NCBI RefSeq assembly: GCF_910592395.1 | Contig: NC_088317.1 | Span: forward strand, 3,038,001-3,102,000 | DNA length: 64,000 bases | Source: Lineus longissimus | Taxonomy: Eukaryota; Nemertea; Pilidiophora; Heteronemertea; Lineidae | Reading direction: 5' to 3' | In this document: positions 37,701 to 49,229 of the stretch, piece after piece | How the letters are laid out: the number at the start of each line of letters is the position of its first letter | Numbering within the stretch: position 1 is the stretch's first letter | Notes under the pieces: model-generated | The model's database searches: none | The model's input: the letters and a program-made list of their open reading frames with translations, nothing else | What the model was told of the DNA's origin: nothing | Made by a program: the position numbers and the translations under genes

Positions 37701-37897
37701 GCATATTAGGGGCGAATAACCAATAAGAATCTACTGAATTACAGAAAAACGGTATGAACCTTACTGATGGCGATGTTGTTCTTATTTCATGACCTGTCAA
37801 AGAAAAACAAAGATGAAGAAATATCCATACCGATTCCAATAAAAACAATCGCAATTGCTCTACGGAGGACAGAAACGGCGGCCATGTTTGGTGTCAT
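28774..37897 (-). CDS. Secreted PAN/apple-domain protein with a run of phase 1-1 micro-exons
   Basis: Exon 1 (37831-37897) encodes a signal peptide (hydrophobic A-I-A-I-V-F-I-G-I) after an in-frame upstream stop. Exon 2 (36592-37491, 900 nt) has a PAN/apple-type Cys pattern (I-C-L-G-H-N, E-C-Q-Q-A-C-D-K-T-N-E-C-Y-G, C-I-M-K-T-D-E-C), then about 180 residues of unrecognised, probably beta-rich sequence. Then come small exons: 36375-36473, 35976-36008, 35785-35814, 35133-35156, 34297-34305, 33242-33253, 32262-32291, 31780-31869, 31148-31177, 30663-30686, 30367-30417, 29901-29993, 29557-29574, 29329-29358. Each starts and ends in phase 1. Those of 99, 90 and 93 nt encode related modules with C-P-x-G-(T/S). 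PAN domains bind protein or carbohydrate, so an extracellular role is likely. The 9- and 18-nt exons and the terminal exon (tentatively 28774-29075) are the weakest calls. Transcripts could include any subset. Confidence 0.68.
29901..36473 (-). repeat. Three diverged protein modules (Cys-Pro module) within the PAN-domain gene
   Basis: Exons 36375-36473, 31780-31869 and 29901-29993 encode about 30-33 residues each with a shared plan: a polar start, D/N-N-x-(V/I)-K-K, then (S/K)-C-P-x-G-(T/S)-(V/I), then (N/G)-(D/E)-(W/L)-C near the end. The first two share N-D-W-C exactly; the third ends G-E-L-C. Sizes (99, 90, 93 nt) and phase 1-1 borders agree, as expected from exon duplication. Confidence 0.75.
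35455..35528. mobile_element. MITE family 2, short internally deleted copy
   Basis: CAGTGGAACCTCCCTTAA followed by CACTTCTCTATCA and AGCACCTGTCAGTCTAGGGG. The middle of the full-length element is missing. It lies in an intron of the PAN-domain gene. Confidence 0.7.
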
Positions 37898-39297
37898 GGC
37901 TGCCTCAGGTCACGTGATTCATTGTGACTGGCGAAAGTGCACGATAAGAGGCCTTCGTGTGGATGCTCGTCCACATCGCTTGAAATATCAACTTTACCCA
38001 TTATTGGCAGTTATTATGCATACACCGATGTCCGATGGATCCGGACACGTTGCGATGAAACGACTAGGACACCCTTCATCGATTTTTGGTAAACTCCAGC
38101 GGTAATTAAATTCATTGATTTTATTTTGGCAACGGAGATATATTTCGGTAGCTGACCACCAGTGTTCTAGGGCGCTCAACATCGATCGACCTCAAATGTG
38201 AAACTAATTTCAATTCTTTGAGATCGTTCTAAGTTAAAGTTCTGGAAGCTATCCCCCGCGCTATTCTTTTCCAATTCTACTCGAAACAATTACGTACACG
38301 GACGTTACATTTTAATGTATAGCCTACATATGTACCATAAAACTGGCAAAAATTCGTATCGGTAGGCCATCCGCTTTTCGGTACACCACAGTCGTCGAAA
38401 TAACCCGGTCAGTGTAAAAGTATTGGTTAAAAGATTTGAAGGGAATAACTTCCAGGAAAAAATAAAAACGAGAGTTTACAATGGCAAGCAGGTTTAATCA
38501 TGTCGGTACCATACATAAAGTGACCCTGAAGCCTTTAAAATTGTAGAGATAATATTGCAAGTATGTGCATGTAAATAAGAATATGAAGATTGTCTCCTCA
38601 ATAAGTAATGGCCTTATTACACGGAATTTCATTAAGGGGACAACAGGAAATAGTTATAGGTAAAGGTTGTCGTCAGGTGACCAATATACATATCAAGGGA
38701 ACTGTAGGGTCTAGTGTGACTAAGCGACCCTCGTGGTAAAAGAGTGATACTTGTAGTAGACGCCAATCAGCGACTTCGTGTTATGTAACCAAGGCGACCT
38801 GACTCCTGCCTATTGTCCCGCTTTGAAGTTCGACAGTGACAACACAAAAATACGATGAAATCCAAACAATTGGCTAAAGATGTTTTCAGGTCTCCAGCCA
38901 TTTTAAAAAGAGTCATTTAAGTCATTCCATTGGTACATGTACTTTTTAAAACCTTTTCAAAATTCGTTATTGCTAAAACGCATTCGTTAAAAGGAATTTT
39001 ATTCACAAAAGTTATTCTCTCTGCTGAAAGTCATCGTAAAATAGGAATCACAAAGTCAATGTTCTGTGAGGAGATATCCTCGACTGCTACCCGTACTACC
39101 AACTCTGCCCAGAATTCACCAACCAGATCCAAGGGACGAACCACCTTTAAAAAACTGTAATCCTGACTAACCAGTGTTTCATATCAGCTCATTCCGAATA
39201 TTACAAAATGAGGGGACAGAAAACATTGGTGTCCAAGGTACCACGGACCCAGACGCCAACGACCGGACCCAGGACACTGCCACTTCACGTCGTAGCT
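37898..39297. other. 1.4 kb intergenic stretch
   Basis: Lies upstream of the PAN-domain gene and downstream of the SLC16-like gene ending at 39298; both are on the minus strand. TTTATT at 38998-39003 (AATAAA on the minus strand) is a possible poly(A) signal for the SLC16 gene. No coding signal otherwise. Confidence 0.5.
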
Positions 39298-41747
39298 TCA
39301 TGTAACCAGATCCTTTGCCTCTTCCTCCTGTTCCAACACAATCTCATCTACCACCACGGGAGTTTTTCTACACTTGACTGAGATGAACAGAACCATCACA
39401 AGACCTGCTGACGCCACGCACGTCAGACCGCCGAATACGAAGGACAAGGTATACGACTTGGTTACATCGAAGACAAAACCTGTAGAAAGAGAACGAAAAA
39501 CGGATTAGGAATGTATCAAATGGTATAGGCCTACAGTATATAGAGCATCTTTCCAAAGCAATTGATTAGCGCTGATCATTTGAGCTCACTGGCGAACCAG
39601 AAAGGGCACTGACCCAACAAGGTAAGGTTGGGGCCAACAGCAAACCTGCCAACCTGGCAGAGCATGATCAGTCCTCCAAGAAGTTCGTGCTCAAAGTAAA
39701 ATAATTCGGGAGTGTACGGTGACTAAATCTATGAAGTGTTTGTTTTGGTTCTGGAGCAGTTTTGGTTATAAATTCCATGATTCCATCTGCCTCCCAGGCA
39801 CAACCTCTTCAGCTTGTTGCTTCATTTTCCCCTGCCATGTACAGCATCGTGGATAATTTTACTCTACCTCCAATTGGTGGTCCAATGAGAGCGCCAATAC
39901 CATCACCCACCATCGCGTAGCCGAACGCGCTGGTCAGTCGACGTAATCCGAACAGTTCGAGAATTATCACAGGTAGTAATCCTAACTGAACACCAAAAGA
40001 AAACCCGTAAAGTGCACAGTAACACACCAAGGCGGCATAGGAGGTGTCTATTGAGACCAGAAACGAGGGTACACCTGAAAAAAATATTGCTGTGGCGAAG
40101 ATCAACAGACGATTACAGCACAGATGTTTTGAGAGAAATGCTATGGTAAGTTTCCCAAGTACCCCTCCGATCCCATCGACCGTGGCCAACAGAGCGGATT
40201 CTTCCTTCCCAAATCCTTCGACTATAGCGTGGTCCACGACCAGGGTGACCCAAGTCACACCCCCAATATTCCATAAAAAGTCAACCAAAATGAACACCAG
40301 GAGTCGCCAGTCTTTCAGCAACGAGATCTCACAGATTTTATCCTCTTGCTCTGCTCCCGCTGTGATGAATCGCTTCGGAAGCGGCCGGAGGAGCGCACCC
40401 ATCACACAAATGTTCAATGCAATACCCCCCATGATTATGAGACAGCCTCTCCACCCGAGAACATTGATGAGATATGTCATAAGAGACGGGATCACAATGC
40501 CGGCCACACCAACACCTGTGACTGCCAGCCCGTTCGCAAGACCCTTCTTCTTGTCGAAGTAAAATCCTACCATGACCACACCGGGAACGTAGGCCATGGC
40601 CATTCCTGTACCTGCAAATAGAAAAAGAAAAAGGAGCTGACCGAAATATATAAGCGTGCCACGAGCCCAACAGAAATACACGTAGATAACGCCAAGGTTA
40701 GTGACCAAAAATATGTTTTAAACAACCAGACCCCGAGTATACATTTAGTACTTTGGAGATGAAATGGAGGGAAAGTAATCAGGGACATCATGCTGATTTC
40801 AGTTCAAGGGATTTTGTCATAAGTTCGTTGTCGAGGCTGAAGTGGAACAGTACCTGCTAGAACACCATACGTCAGGTTGAGCAAGTAGATATTGTTGACG
40901 AAGGCACTGGAGAATACGCCGACAGCTGTGAAGACTCCTCCCGCTATACACGTCGCACGGTGGCCAAACTTATTACATAAGACACTCGCCAGGGGTCCTA
41001 AAGAATATAATACATAATACACATCAAAAACATATTACTCCAAAGTAATGTGTTTTTGATAACATTCATATGAAAAAGTGGTCGAAATGTTTTCAAATCA
41101 CTGGGTGTTCATTGTTTGTCTCACCAATACTGCGAGGGTAGAGCGACAATCTAGGCCGATATCGAGGCAGCAGCAAAGGTTTTGGCCGTAATGACTGCCC
41201 CACCCAGGCCAAGTGGTGTTTGGTGAGTCAACCAATACCGATAGTGCGGCATCAACGTCTAATCTAAACAGCTCAAATAAAACATCGAAAAGTGATTTTG
41301 ACTGCCTCAAAATTTTGTACCAACCACAAGCGGTAATGGTTATCGCTGCCGCAAGAACGAGGCACAGTGCTCCATACACTGTGAACAGAGTTACATTGTA
41401 ACCACGATGTTTTGGGATAACCTACCAAGACCGAGGGCAAGGCCAGTTGCAATCGAACCAGGCCAGGCAGTATCCGCGTTGCTGCTCTCGAACGCCTCCA
41501 ACAGTTCGACGTACAGTACGCCATATACCATCGGTAATGAGATCAGAAACTGGATCCAAAATGAGGCGAAGACGATCACCCATGCGTAGCCCCCGTCGAG
41601 GGCCTCCACATCAGTATGACCTTCATCTTTGATCTTGACCTCCGTTGCCACCGCACCGCCATTTTTAGACTCTAAGGGATCTGTTTCCTTGCTGATATAT
41701 ATTTCTGCCTTTCCATTGCTATGGTGCGCAGAATTGGAAGAAGTCAT
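39298..41747 (-). CDS. Monocarboxylate transporter-like protein (SLC16 family), 463 aa
   Basis: Four exons, 41426-41747, 40854-40997, 39868-40611 and 39298-39479, with all internal junctions in phase 1 (1392 nt with TGA), a complete gene. After a ~50-residue polar N-terminus comes the SLC16 TM1 motif D-G-G-Y-A-W-V. Exon 3 starts before the second family motif Y-F-D-K-K-K-G-L-A-N-G-L-A, and twelve hydrophobic segments are expected across exons 1-4. The C-terminal tail is short and acidic (E-Q-E-E-E-A-K). SLC16 proteins are plasma-membrane major-facilitator transporters, some proton-coupled for lactate and pyruvate, others for thyroid hormones, aromatic amino acids or unknown substrates, so the substrate is not assigned. 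Tandem paralogue of the gene at 45364-49229, same strand and same intron positions. Confidence 0.9.
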
Positions 41748-42915
41748 CTGAAGTATCAATGGCAGGAAACACACGAATTATATCTGTAGAATGTCCTCCA
41801 TGGCAATAAGTACATCTTCAGTTCAACTTAAATAGGGCAATTAGGACAACATTAGGCATGCGGGGAGTTAAGGTCATGAGGTTCTAGATGAGGGTTACCA
41901 CGCTTCCCGTATGTACCAATGTCGTGTCTTTAGTAAGGATAGTGCATGAGAAGGTTGGTTTAGTTATTCCATGACTGGGCTTTTGCAGGGAAAGCTTAGC
42001 TGAACCTTAGAGTAAACAAATATTATTGGGGAAAGACTAGCTTCAAAAACAACTTGAAGATGGAGATCCTTTATTCTTGTATATTCCAAATTCTTCCAAA
42101 TACAGCATTTATATAATGGATAGTTACAGTCACAAATACAGATTGGCGAGTCCAAATATGTGTGTTGCCAGTCTGGACCGTGAACACTATAACAACACAA
42201 AATCACCAAGGAGACATAATACAATCAAACACGTTTCTGATTGAAAGACTTATACTAATTACACTTGCCAATCAAGCGTATCCAACTTGTCTGAACACAC
42301 TTGAGTAATATAACAATGACCTTATAGTGAAAGAGTTAAACCCTCAGTAACCATTGTTTTCAGAATTAGCTAACTAGTATGTGTTTTGACATGTTCCATT
42401 TGTCATATTTTAATAATAAATAAATAAAAAATATTCACCTTAACATTGATAACTTGTAAATTTATACTTTTGATGAAAAGTACACCATAAAAGACCCAAG
42501 GGTGATTACTCTATTAGGCTGAACAGGGGCTTTTTGACGACCTGCACAGTGTTGTCACGTAGACAAGAATTAGCACCAATTTGTCAGCCGGGACACGGAT
42601 GTGCATGTATACCCAGATTAGTTGATTTATAAGTTCAGGCTGTTCCCGGTAATTATCGATAGTGTGCATAAAAAATGGTAACATTAGACAGGTGGGAAAC
42701 ACGATCTGATATACATACATAAACCAAGTACCAAAAACACTCTACACATACATGTATATGTGAATATCGGGTGTATGTAGTGGTTGCCTTGTTTTTGTTG
42801 CCAAATCAGTCTGCACCCGATGTAGAAGTAGAAAATGTCCTCCTGGAAAAAAAGTTCCGGGCCCCAGGCGTATTGTATTCTGACGGATGATTGTATAGCC
42901 TATAATAGTATAGTA

Positions 42916-43092
42916 CAGTGGAACCTCCCTTAGCGGACACCTCTCTATTAAGGACAACCTCTCTATTCAGGACACTAGTATTGTCCCAAAGTGTTTGTTT
43001 CCATTCAATTTGACCTCTCTAATCAGGACACCTCTCTATTAAGGACAGCACTTGTCGGTACCAAGGGTGTCCTTAATAGAGAGGTTATATAG
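42916..43092. mobile_element. MITE family 2 (CAGTGGAACCTC), near-full copy flanked by TA
   Basis: CAGTGGAACCTCCCTTAGCG at the left, AATAGAGAGGTTATATAG at the right, TA on both sides. The interior aligns with the 18259 copy throughout (CACCTCTCTATTAAGGACA, TTTCCATTCAATTTGACCTC). Confidence 0.85.
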
Positions 43093-43472
43093 TACATGGT
43101 TCCTAACCGATCTAGAGAGCTTTCCTCGGTACCACTGTTGTGAGTTTGGTAGGCCTATCAGCAGATTGGTTTAGCAATCCCAAGGGCTTTTGCAAAGCAG
43201 AGCTCTACTGCTGAATGGTGGCTTAAGGTCTACATATACATGTATATTAATAACGCCCAGGCACGCTGCTTTTGTTCAGAAACCTGGGGATAGAAATAAC
43301 ATGGAGGAAAGCCGTACGGGTGTGCATACCCCTTCTATGGGACAGAATCCCCTGGGCCGGTATTTCGGTCTCGAAGGTCTTATCGAGCATAAAGCTAAAA
43401 AAGCTGTACTGTAGCCTACAGGCTATACTGTAGCCTGTACTGTATAGGCTACAGAATCTCTCCACTGACTGG

Positions 43473-43524
43473 AAGGAGGAGACTTTAGGACTGACATATT
43501 CACTGCCGGTAAGCAGTCGGCATG
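43473..43524. promoter_or_regulatory. Element shared with 49520-49565, upstream of the first SLC16-like gene
   Basis: AAGGAGGAGACTTTAGGA(C/T)TGAC, then CGCCGGTAAG or TGCCGGTAAG, then GTCGGCATG occurs here and again at 49520, each upstream (5') of one of the tandem minus-strand SLC16-like genes. It may be duplicated promoter/5'UTR sequence or a dispersed repeat. Confidence 0.4.
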
Positions 43525-44509
43525 ACCGACATCGGTGATCAGACAGAAAGCAACAAGAATATAATAGGCTAAACATCAAAAGTAGGCTACGTTGCATGCG
43601 CATATTACACACAATGGAACAGAACAAATCTTACCTCGTAATGTCTCAATATCGAGTGTAGCCTATGCTGCCATCGCTAGCTGCGCTGTATTAGCATGCA
43701 CACTCAAGACCACGTGTGAGAGTGACGCTACACCGCGATCAATGGCGGGAATGACAGAGCCACCTGATGGTTATGTGTATAACTACGAGAATGGTGATCA
43801 TGTACATGTCCTGCGGTTAATAATCAGTTATAAATCAAAAAGTAATACGTCAATTACCAGTTATAAAAAATAGAGGCAACATATTTATCGATAACTTGTA
43901 AAACATGAAATGCGTACATTTAGCCCTTGTGGTTTGGGAGATATTCTTGTGTAGCCTATTTTGTGTCTTTTTACTTACATGTATAGATAGCCTATATATA
44001 CAGCGGAAACTGTAGTCACAAGGCTTTCTCGTGGTATTCATGCAAAAGATGACAGTGTTCGAAATGATGCTTGGTGTATGAGGTTTATTCAAAATAAGGT
44101 CATTACAGGCTAGATGGTTCCCGGAAATGGTTGATACATGTTTTCACCATGGGCTGATGGCCTACAAACATGAATAAAGAGTTTGCAAGTTCAAGCTAGT
44201 TCCCTTAGAAACATTTAACATCTAGCGGTGATCGAAACTACCGAGTAGGCCAAAGCCTACGGAGTATCGTCTGTATTTACAGACAACACGCGGAGTACCT
44301 ACATGTGACTCAAGGCCCATGTATTAACATCCTGGCTCTCATGCGTTTGCGTCACCGCTATCGCGCTTTGGGTGAGTGAGTAAAGCTCTGTACACACTGA
44401 CAACATGTTGGGCAACATGTTGTCCAGGTGCGAAATTGACCAAGCAGAGCTATAAGGTCAGCTACGCGACTGCGCGCGCAAGAGTCCATAAATAATAAAG
44501 GAAGTGACT

Positions 44510-44692
44510 ACTTGGCAAGCCCGGCTTACCAAACAGCGACTTTTTCTTGTCCTGAATGGAGAGCCGAACTCATTAATATTAAAGTAAAGTCTCCAGCTCG
44601 CCAAACAGGTGGCTTTTTAGTGCTGTTTGGCAAGCGGCTCTCCAAACAGGACAAAAAAGATGCCTGTTCGGCGAGCGGCTTGCCAAATAGAC
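44510..44692. mobile_element. Foldback element, ~180 bp
   Basis: CTTGGCAAGCCCGGCTTACC at the left and its imperfect complement (GAGCGGCTTGCCAAATAG) at the right. Internal arms, CTTTTTCTTGTCCTG...GAGAGCCG against CGGCTCTCCAAACAGGAC, extend the hairpin. No coding sequence. Confidence 0.6.
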
Positions 44693-45363
44693 CCGGCCAT
44701 AAATAAAACACGCATGTATTATTTGATGAATGAACCTGAGGCGGTATATTTGCATAGGCTTTTTGTCAATAGCCTTTTACAAAATATGAATTGCAATCAT
44801 TATTTGTATTGGGTCTACACCACCAAAAGTAGAGCACCTTTAGTCTACAATATAGTATGTATCACGGATGTATTCACTATAATTCACCCGATTTTTCTAC
44901 AATACAAGTTGTCTCGGGCTGTCCAAGCTACCTTTCTGGTCTCTGAGGGGGGGGGGGGGACAAATACGCTTTTCAACTAATACGTACATTCTCATATAAG
45001 TAATTTATTGGATTTCAATATCTTATCAGTACTCAATACTGTACCACACTCTATATAAATTTAACAAAAAATAAACTCAAAAGCCTGTCCATGACAGCAA
45101 AAGCTGCTCAATGTAGTCCCACTCTTGCATAATGTTGAATATCACAGTTTTTTGCATACAGTGTGCGCTCGGCTCCGTGGTCCTGCAAGAATGTAAGAGA
45201 ACCATCACAGATCATGACGTCATCTTCAGGAAGCCAATCACAGCACCGTCAGCACCAAACGTCACCTTCTGGCTCATAAAAAGTTGTCCTCTGAAAATGG
45301 AAGATATAAAATGTATATCAGCGACAGCGACTCTTAAGGACACCCCCTCTATTGTTTCTAGAT

Positions 45364-48300
45364 TCAACTTGAACTCTCTACTGTACCTTCAATATCTGGT
45401 CTTCCTCTCATTTCGCCTCCTGTTTTGTGTTGTAGAAACTGATCCACCACAAGGATGAAGAATATAACAGCGGCTAGGAGGGACACCGATGCTCCGAACA
45501 GGAGAGCTGGGAAATACATTTTGGAATAGTCGAACAACACCCCTGGAGTTAAAGACAATGAGACTATTTCATGTCCTTATATTGTATAACAAACATCAGG
45601 GCCCGGTTGTTCAAAACATCTTTCGTCACTAACGCTGGCATCAACTTTACTTTGCGTTATCTCCTCCAGTGAATCGAACAGTCTCAACGCCAAGTCAGCG
45701 TTGGTGACGAAACTTATTTTGAACAACTGGGTCCAGGTAGCAACGAGGTAACGGTGAAACCCATATCATGGTCATACTAGTTTTGGCAACACTTCAGTCG
45801 ACCTTCCGGAAATTCCCGAAGATGACACGGCGAAGATGACGTCTTGATCAAATAGGTTACTAAGTCACCTTTAGAACAAAATTCAATTGACCACCTTTTT
45901 GCACGAACACCTTCACCTGATGATAATGCTAATTTGAAAAAGCCACCCACCTGTTACAAACGGCCCAATAAAACCTCCAATACCATCCGCAAACATTACA
46001 TATCCATAAGCACTGGTAAGCTTCTCCAAGGTGAACAGCTCCGCAGTCACAACGGCAAGAAGGCCAAGTTGGAATCCGAATCCAAGACCGTACACGAGAC
46101 AATGGACAGCAAGGACCGAGTACAAGTCACTCACCGTGAACAACGCCATTGGAATAACGGTAATCAAGGTTGCTACAGCTAGACACAAAGGTCGGTTGCA
46201 GTTCCTGGGATTTGTGGCGAATGCCATGACAATTCGTCCAACGAAGCCTCCGATGCCGGTTATAGAAAGCAAAAGGACCGATTTGTCATCACTTTTTCCC
46301 GTTAAGTTCGCATGATCTGCGGCACTGGTAAGAAATACTAAACTTCCAATGTTCCATAAAATTTCAGAGAGACAAAATAAACAGAATCTCCAATCGGAGA
46401 GCAACGCACCATTCAAAATACTTGTCTTTCCTCTTCTTCTAAAGAGCTTACAGTAACGTGTCGGGCGAAGGAGCAACCCGAGGACACAACAGTTCAACAT
46501 GACTCCACTGAGTACAATCATTGCACCTCTCCATGTGTAGGACACAATTAGCATTTCTATCAAGAGCGGGTAGACCAACGCCCCGGCGGCCACGCCTGCG
46601 CAGGCAATGCCGTTTGCCATGGTCCTTCTTTTGTCGAAATAGTACCCAATGATGACCACTGCGGGAATGTAAGACATACTGACTCCGAGTCCTGGAAAAG
46701 GAACACTGGAGTTATATATCTGCTAAAAGAGACATTGCCTGTTTATCATTTACGACATAAAGCAAATACTAGTATTGGCCCTCAAATGTAGCGATGATTG
46801 AAATGGATAGGCCTCCGTCGACGCACCCAGCAAGGGAGGTATAAGTATTGGGTCTCGATCAAATGCTGAAGTGGTGTTCACGTCTAGTTCAGGATGGTTG
46901 ATGTTAGCAACCTTTGTACTCTGCACTACTTTAGAATTCATCAAACACTGAGAAGAGGTGTTCGTTCATCTGACCGACCATATCGGTCATGTCTGGTCAT
47001 AAAAGTTTCTACAGATAAGAGCAGGTCACAAATTATTTTCACAGTTCGAGCAAATAGATGTACTAGCTGATAGAAACCAGCCATTACTGTACATAGCACT
47101 CATTGATTACCGTTTGCTGATATTTATCTGAACTGTGAAATTAGGTGTAGACGGTTTACGCAGACTTATATCAACAAGACAAATGAATAACACTTAGTCC
47201 ATTGTTGATAAGACTAAAGATACATAGTTGTCATTGGTGGACTTTATATTCATAACGTTTGACCAATGTATACCGTAGTTGAGGTGTAGAATTATATATC
47301 TAGCGATGATTAGAAAATTAGACGATTAGACGAAGAGAACTGCCTCAAGAAAAAACTCATTCACAGAAGAGACTTACGAGAATCTACGTGGAGTTGATGA
47401 CCGGGCTCCAGGTCACCTTCTCCGTACTCGATTGGTCGTAATGAAGAACAGAGAGGAAATACTGGCCATCTGACACCAAACTGACCACAAAGCTTTGGGG
47501 CGCTGTGGGCCCTGAAACTCTCTAGAACAGCCGCATTCGTTACCAAAAACGGACTGGCTGTCTAGCTAGTGTGCATCTCAAAAATTCCTAACGTAAAAGA
47601 ATGATGAAAAGAAGATATGAAAATGTAGCGACATGACAAGTCTTTTGACATCCAGCTCAGCTGAAACAAAAGTGTTGGGCAAAGAAATAAACATTCTTCA
47701 CATAGTGAAGCCCTTTTATGATTAACCTTACCTGTGAGGACACCAAAGCTTCCACATAGCATATAAACATTTGGCGCAAACGAACTGACGAAGAGACCAA
47801 GAGCCGCCACCAAGCCTCCGATGATGCAAGTCAGTCTGTACCCAACGTAGTTACACAAAATGCTTGAAATAGGCCCTGGAATGGAATTAGTCGAAGGTGA
47901 ACACGTTTAAAACCAGAAGAAGTAATTTCCCAATTGCAATGCATGAACATATAAATGTACATGTATATTAGCGGCGACAGATTTTGAGTTCGCTAATTCC
48001 TCGAGCTACAAGGAAAGCCAAATACGAGTGTCACGTCAATGACCTCGTGCAGATCTTAAGATACTCTTTCAATTCTAACTGACTTATACGTTTAAAAACA
48101 TTATTCAAGAAGCATCTTTGACATTCCCTGTCTCAAGATGGTTGAAGCTAAGCGTTCCGAGTTTCTCACCTGCCCCAAGTCCGAATCCTGCGGCAATGGA
48201 ACCAATCCACGCGGTTTTCGTATTAGAATCCTCAAAGTAGCTAAGAAGCTCCAAATAGAGCACCCCGAACGATAATGGCAACGCGATAGTAATGCCCTGT

Positions 48301-49229
48301 AGAAGGAACGAAGCGGCAAGAACAACCCAGGCATATCCACCATCTGGAGCAGTGAACTTCGGAACCTCATCTGGGTAGTTGGGAAACAGTTTGTCAACTA
48401 GCTTCATTTGCTCTTCTTTCCGATTTAAGGCTCTTATGGCATCATCAGGTGTGAAATCATACGACCCGCTTTCGGATGTTGAGTCGTGGTCACCATATGC
48501 CCCGTCTGTCTGATCCAAGGTTCTTGGATGAGGACAAGACATTGGAACATCTACCTCTACTCCAGTTGGTGTCCCATTCCCAACACTGGTTTTTCCAGGC
48601 CCATGCTTCTGTTTACCGGCAAACACATTATCCCTTGAAACAGACAGGTGTGTCGCATCCTTGTCTGTTGGTGCAGGACAAAGTAACAATCTTGGTTCGT
48701 CCATGGAATCGCGCCAGTTATGTTCGGTTACATTCCGCTTGATATCTACCTCACCTGTACAGGAGTTCGGCAGGTGGGCAGGTTCACCGACAATATCATT
48801 TGGAACCCCATGATAACCTGGCCTATTGATAACTCTTTGTCCATATTCTGGTAAACTGAATGTGACCGAATTCCCTGGCTTTTGGTTCACTGATTGCGGG
48901 CTTCGATTCGTTTCTCCTGCCGAATTTGATACTAAGCTCTCATGTGTATTTCCCTTTTCAGTGTGTGATAGGGGATTAGGCTGTGGGACATCTGGTGGTT
49001 TTTGCTTGAGAGATGCCACAGGGGTATCTGGATGGCTCATGGACAGTCCTGACTTCTCAAGTTGAGGGTCGGTTGAATGACCAACGTGAGCGCTGCGATC
49101 CGGCGACGAAGTAGGTAATGAGGTGACGGACCCGTGATCCGGATCACCTATAGTCTCCAAAAGTTGTTGAAGACCCTCCATGGCCTTATCTATATCCGCA
49201 CTCGGAGAACATGGGGCTTTAGTGTTCAT
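45364..49229 (-). CDS. Monocarboxylate transporter-like protein (SLC16 family) with long N-terminus, 707 aa
   Basis: Four exons, 48170-49229, 47732-47875, 45951-46691 and 45364-45542, all junctions in phase 1 (2124 nt with TGA). The 144-nt second exon and ~740-nt third exon match the neighbouring paralogue exactly in position. The first ~295 residues are hydrophilic and low in complexity (Ser/Pro/Asp/His-rich), probably cytoplasmic. TM1 then starts with the SLC16 motif D-G-G-Y-A-W-V. Exon 3 carries Y-Y-F-D-K-R-R-T-M-A-N-G, the second family motif. The remaining membrane segments follow the 12-TM major facilitator plan with a large loop after TM6 (R-R-R-G-K). The substrate is unknown. The long N-terminus separates it from the 463-aa paralogue and could be regulatory. 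Confidence 0.9.
45599..45734. mobile_element. MITE family 3 (GGGCCCGGTTGTTCAAAA)
   Basis: About 136 bp with inverted ends GGCCCGGTTGTTCAAAACAT and TTTTGAACAACTGGGTCC. A second inverted pair lies inside: TTTCGTCACTAACGCTGGCA against GTCAGCGTTGGTGACGAAAC. It lies in the last intron of the 707-aa SLC16-like gene. Confidence 0.85.
47441..47510. repeat. Dispersed repeat fragment shared with 14.34 kb
   Basis: ATGAAGAACAGAGAGGAAAT, then ACTGGCCA and CTGACCACAAAG, also found with small differences at 14338-14405. It lies between exons 2 and 3 of the SLC16-like gene. Confidence 0.5.

Larger units (their letters stand above)
41748..45363. other. Spacer between the two SLC16-like genes
   Basis: No exon of a third transporter is visible. 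It contains a full family 2 MITE (42916), an inverted-repeat cluster around 43400-43455 (TGTAGCC/GGCTACA words), the element shared with 49.52 kb, a hairpin element at 44510, and a run of 14 G at about 44946-44959. TTTATT at 45004-45009 is a possible poly(A) signal (minus strand) for the gene starting at 49229. Confidence 0.55.

Noticed and set aside
40044-40562. 172-codon plus-strand frame
   Set aside because: Exact antisense shadow of exon 3 of the SLC16-like gene.
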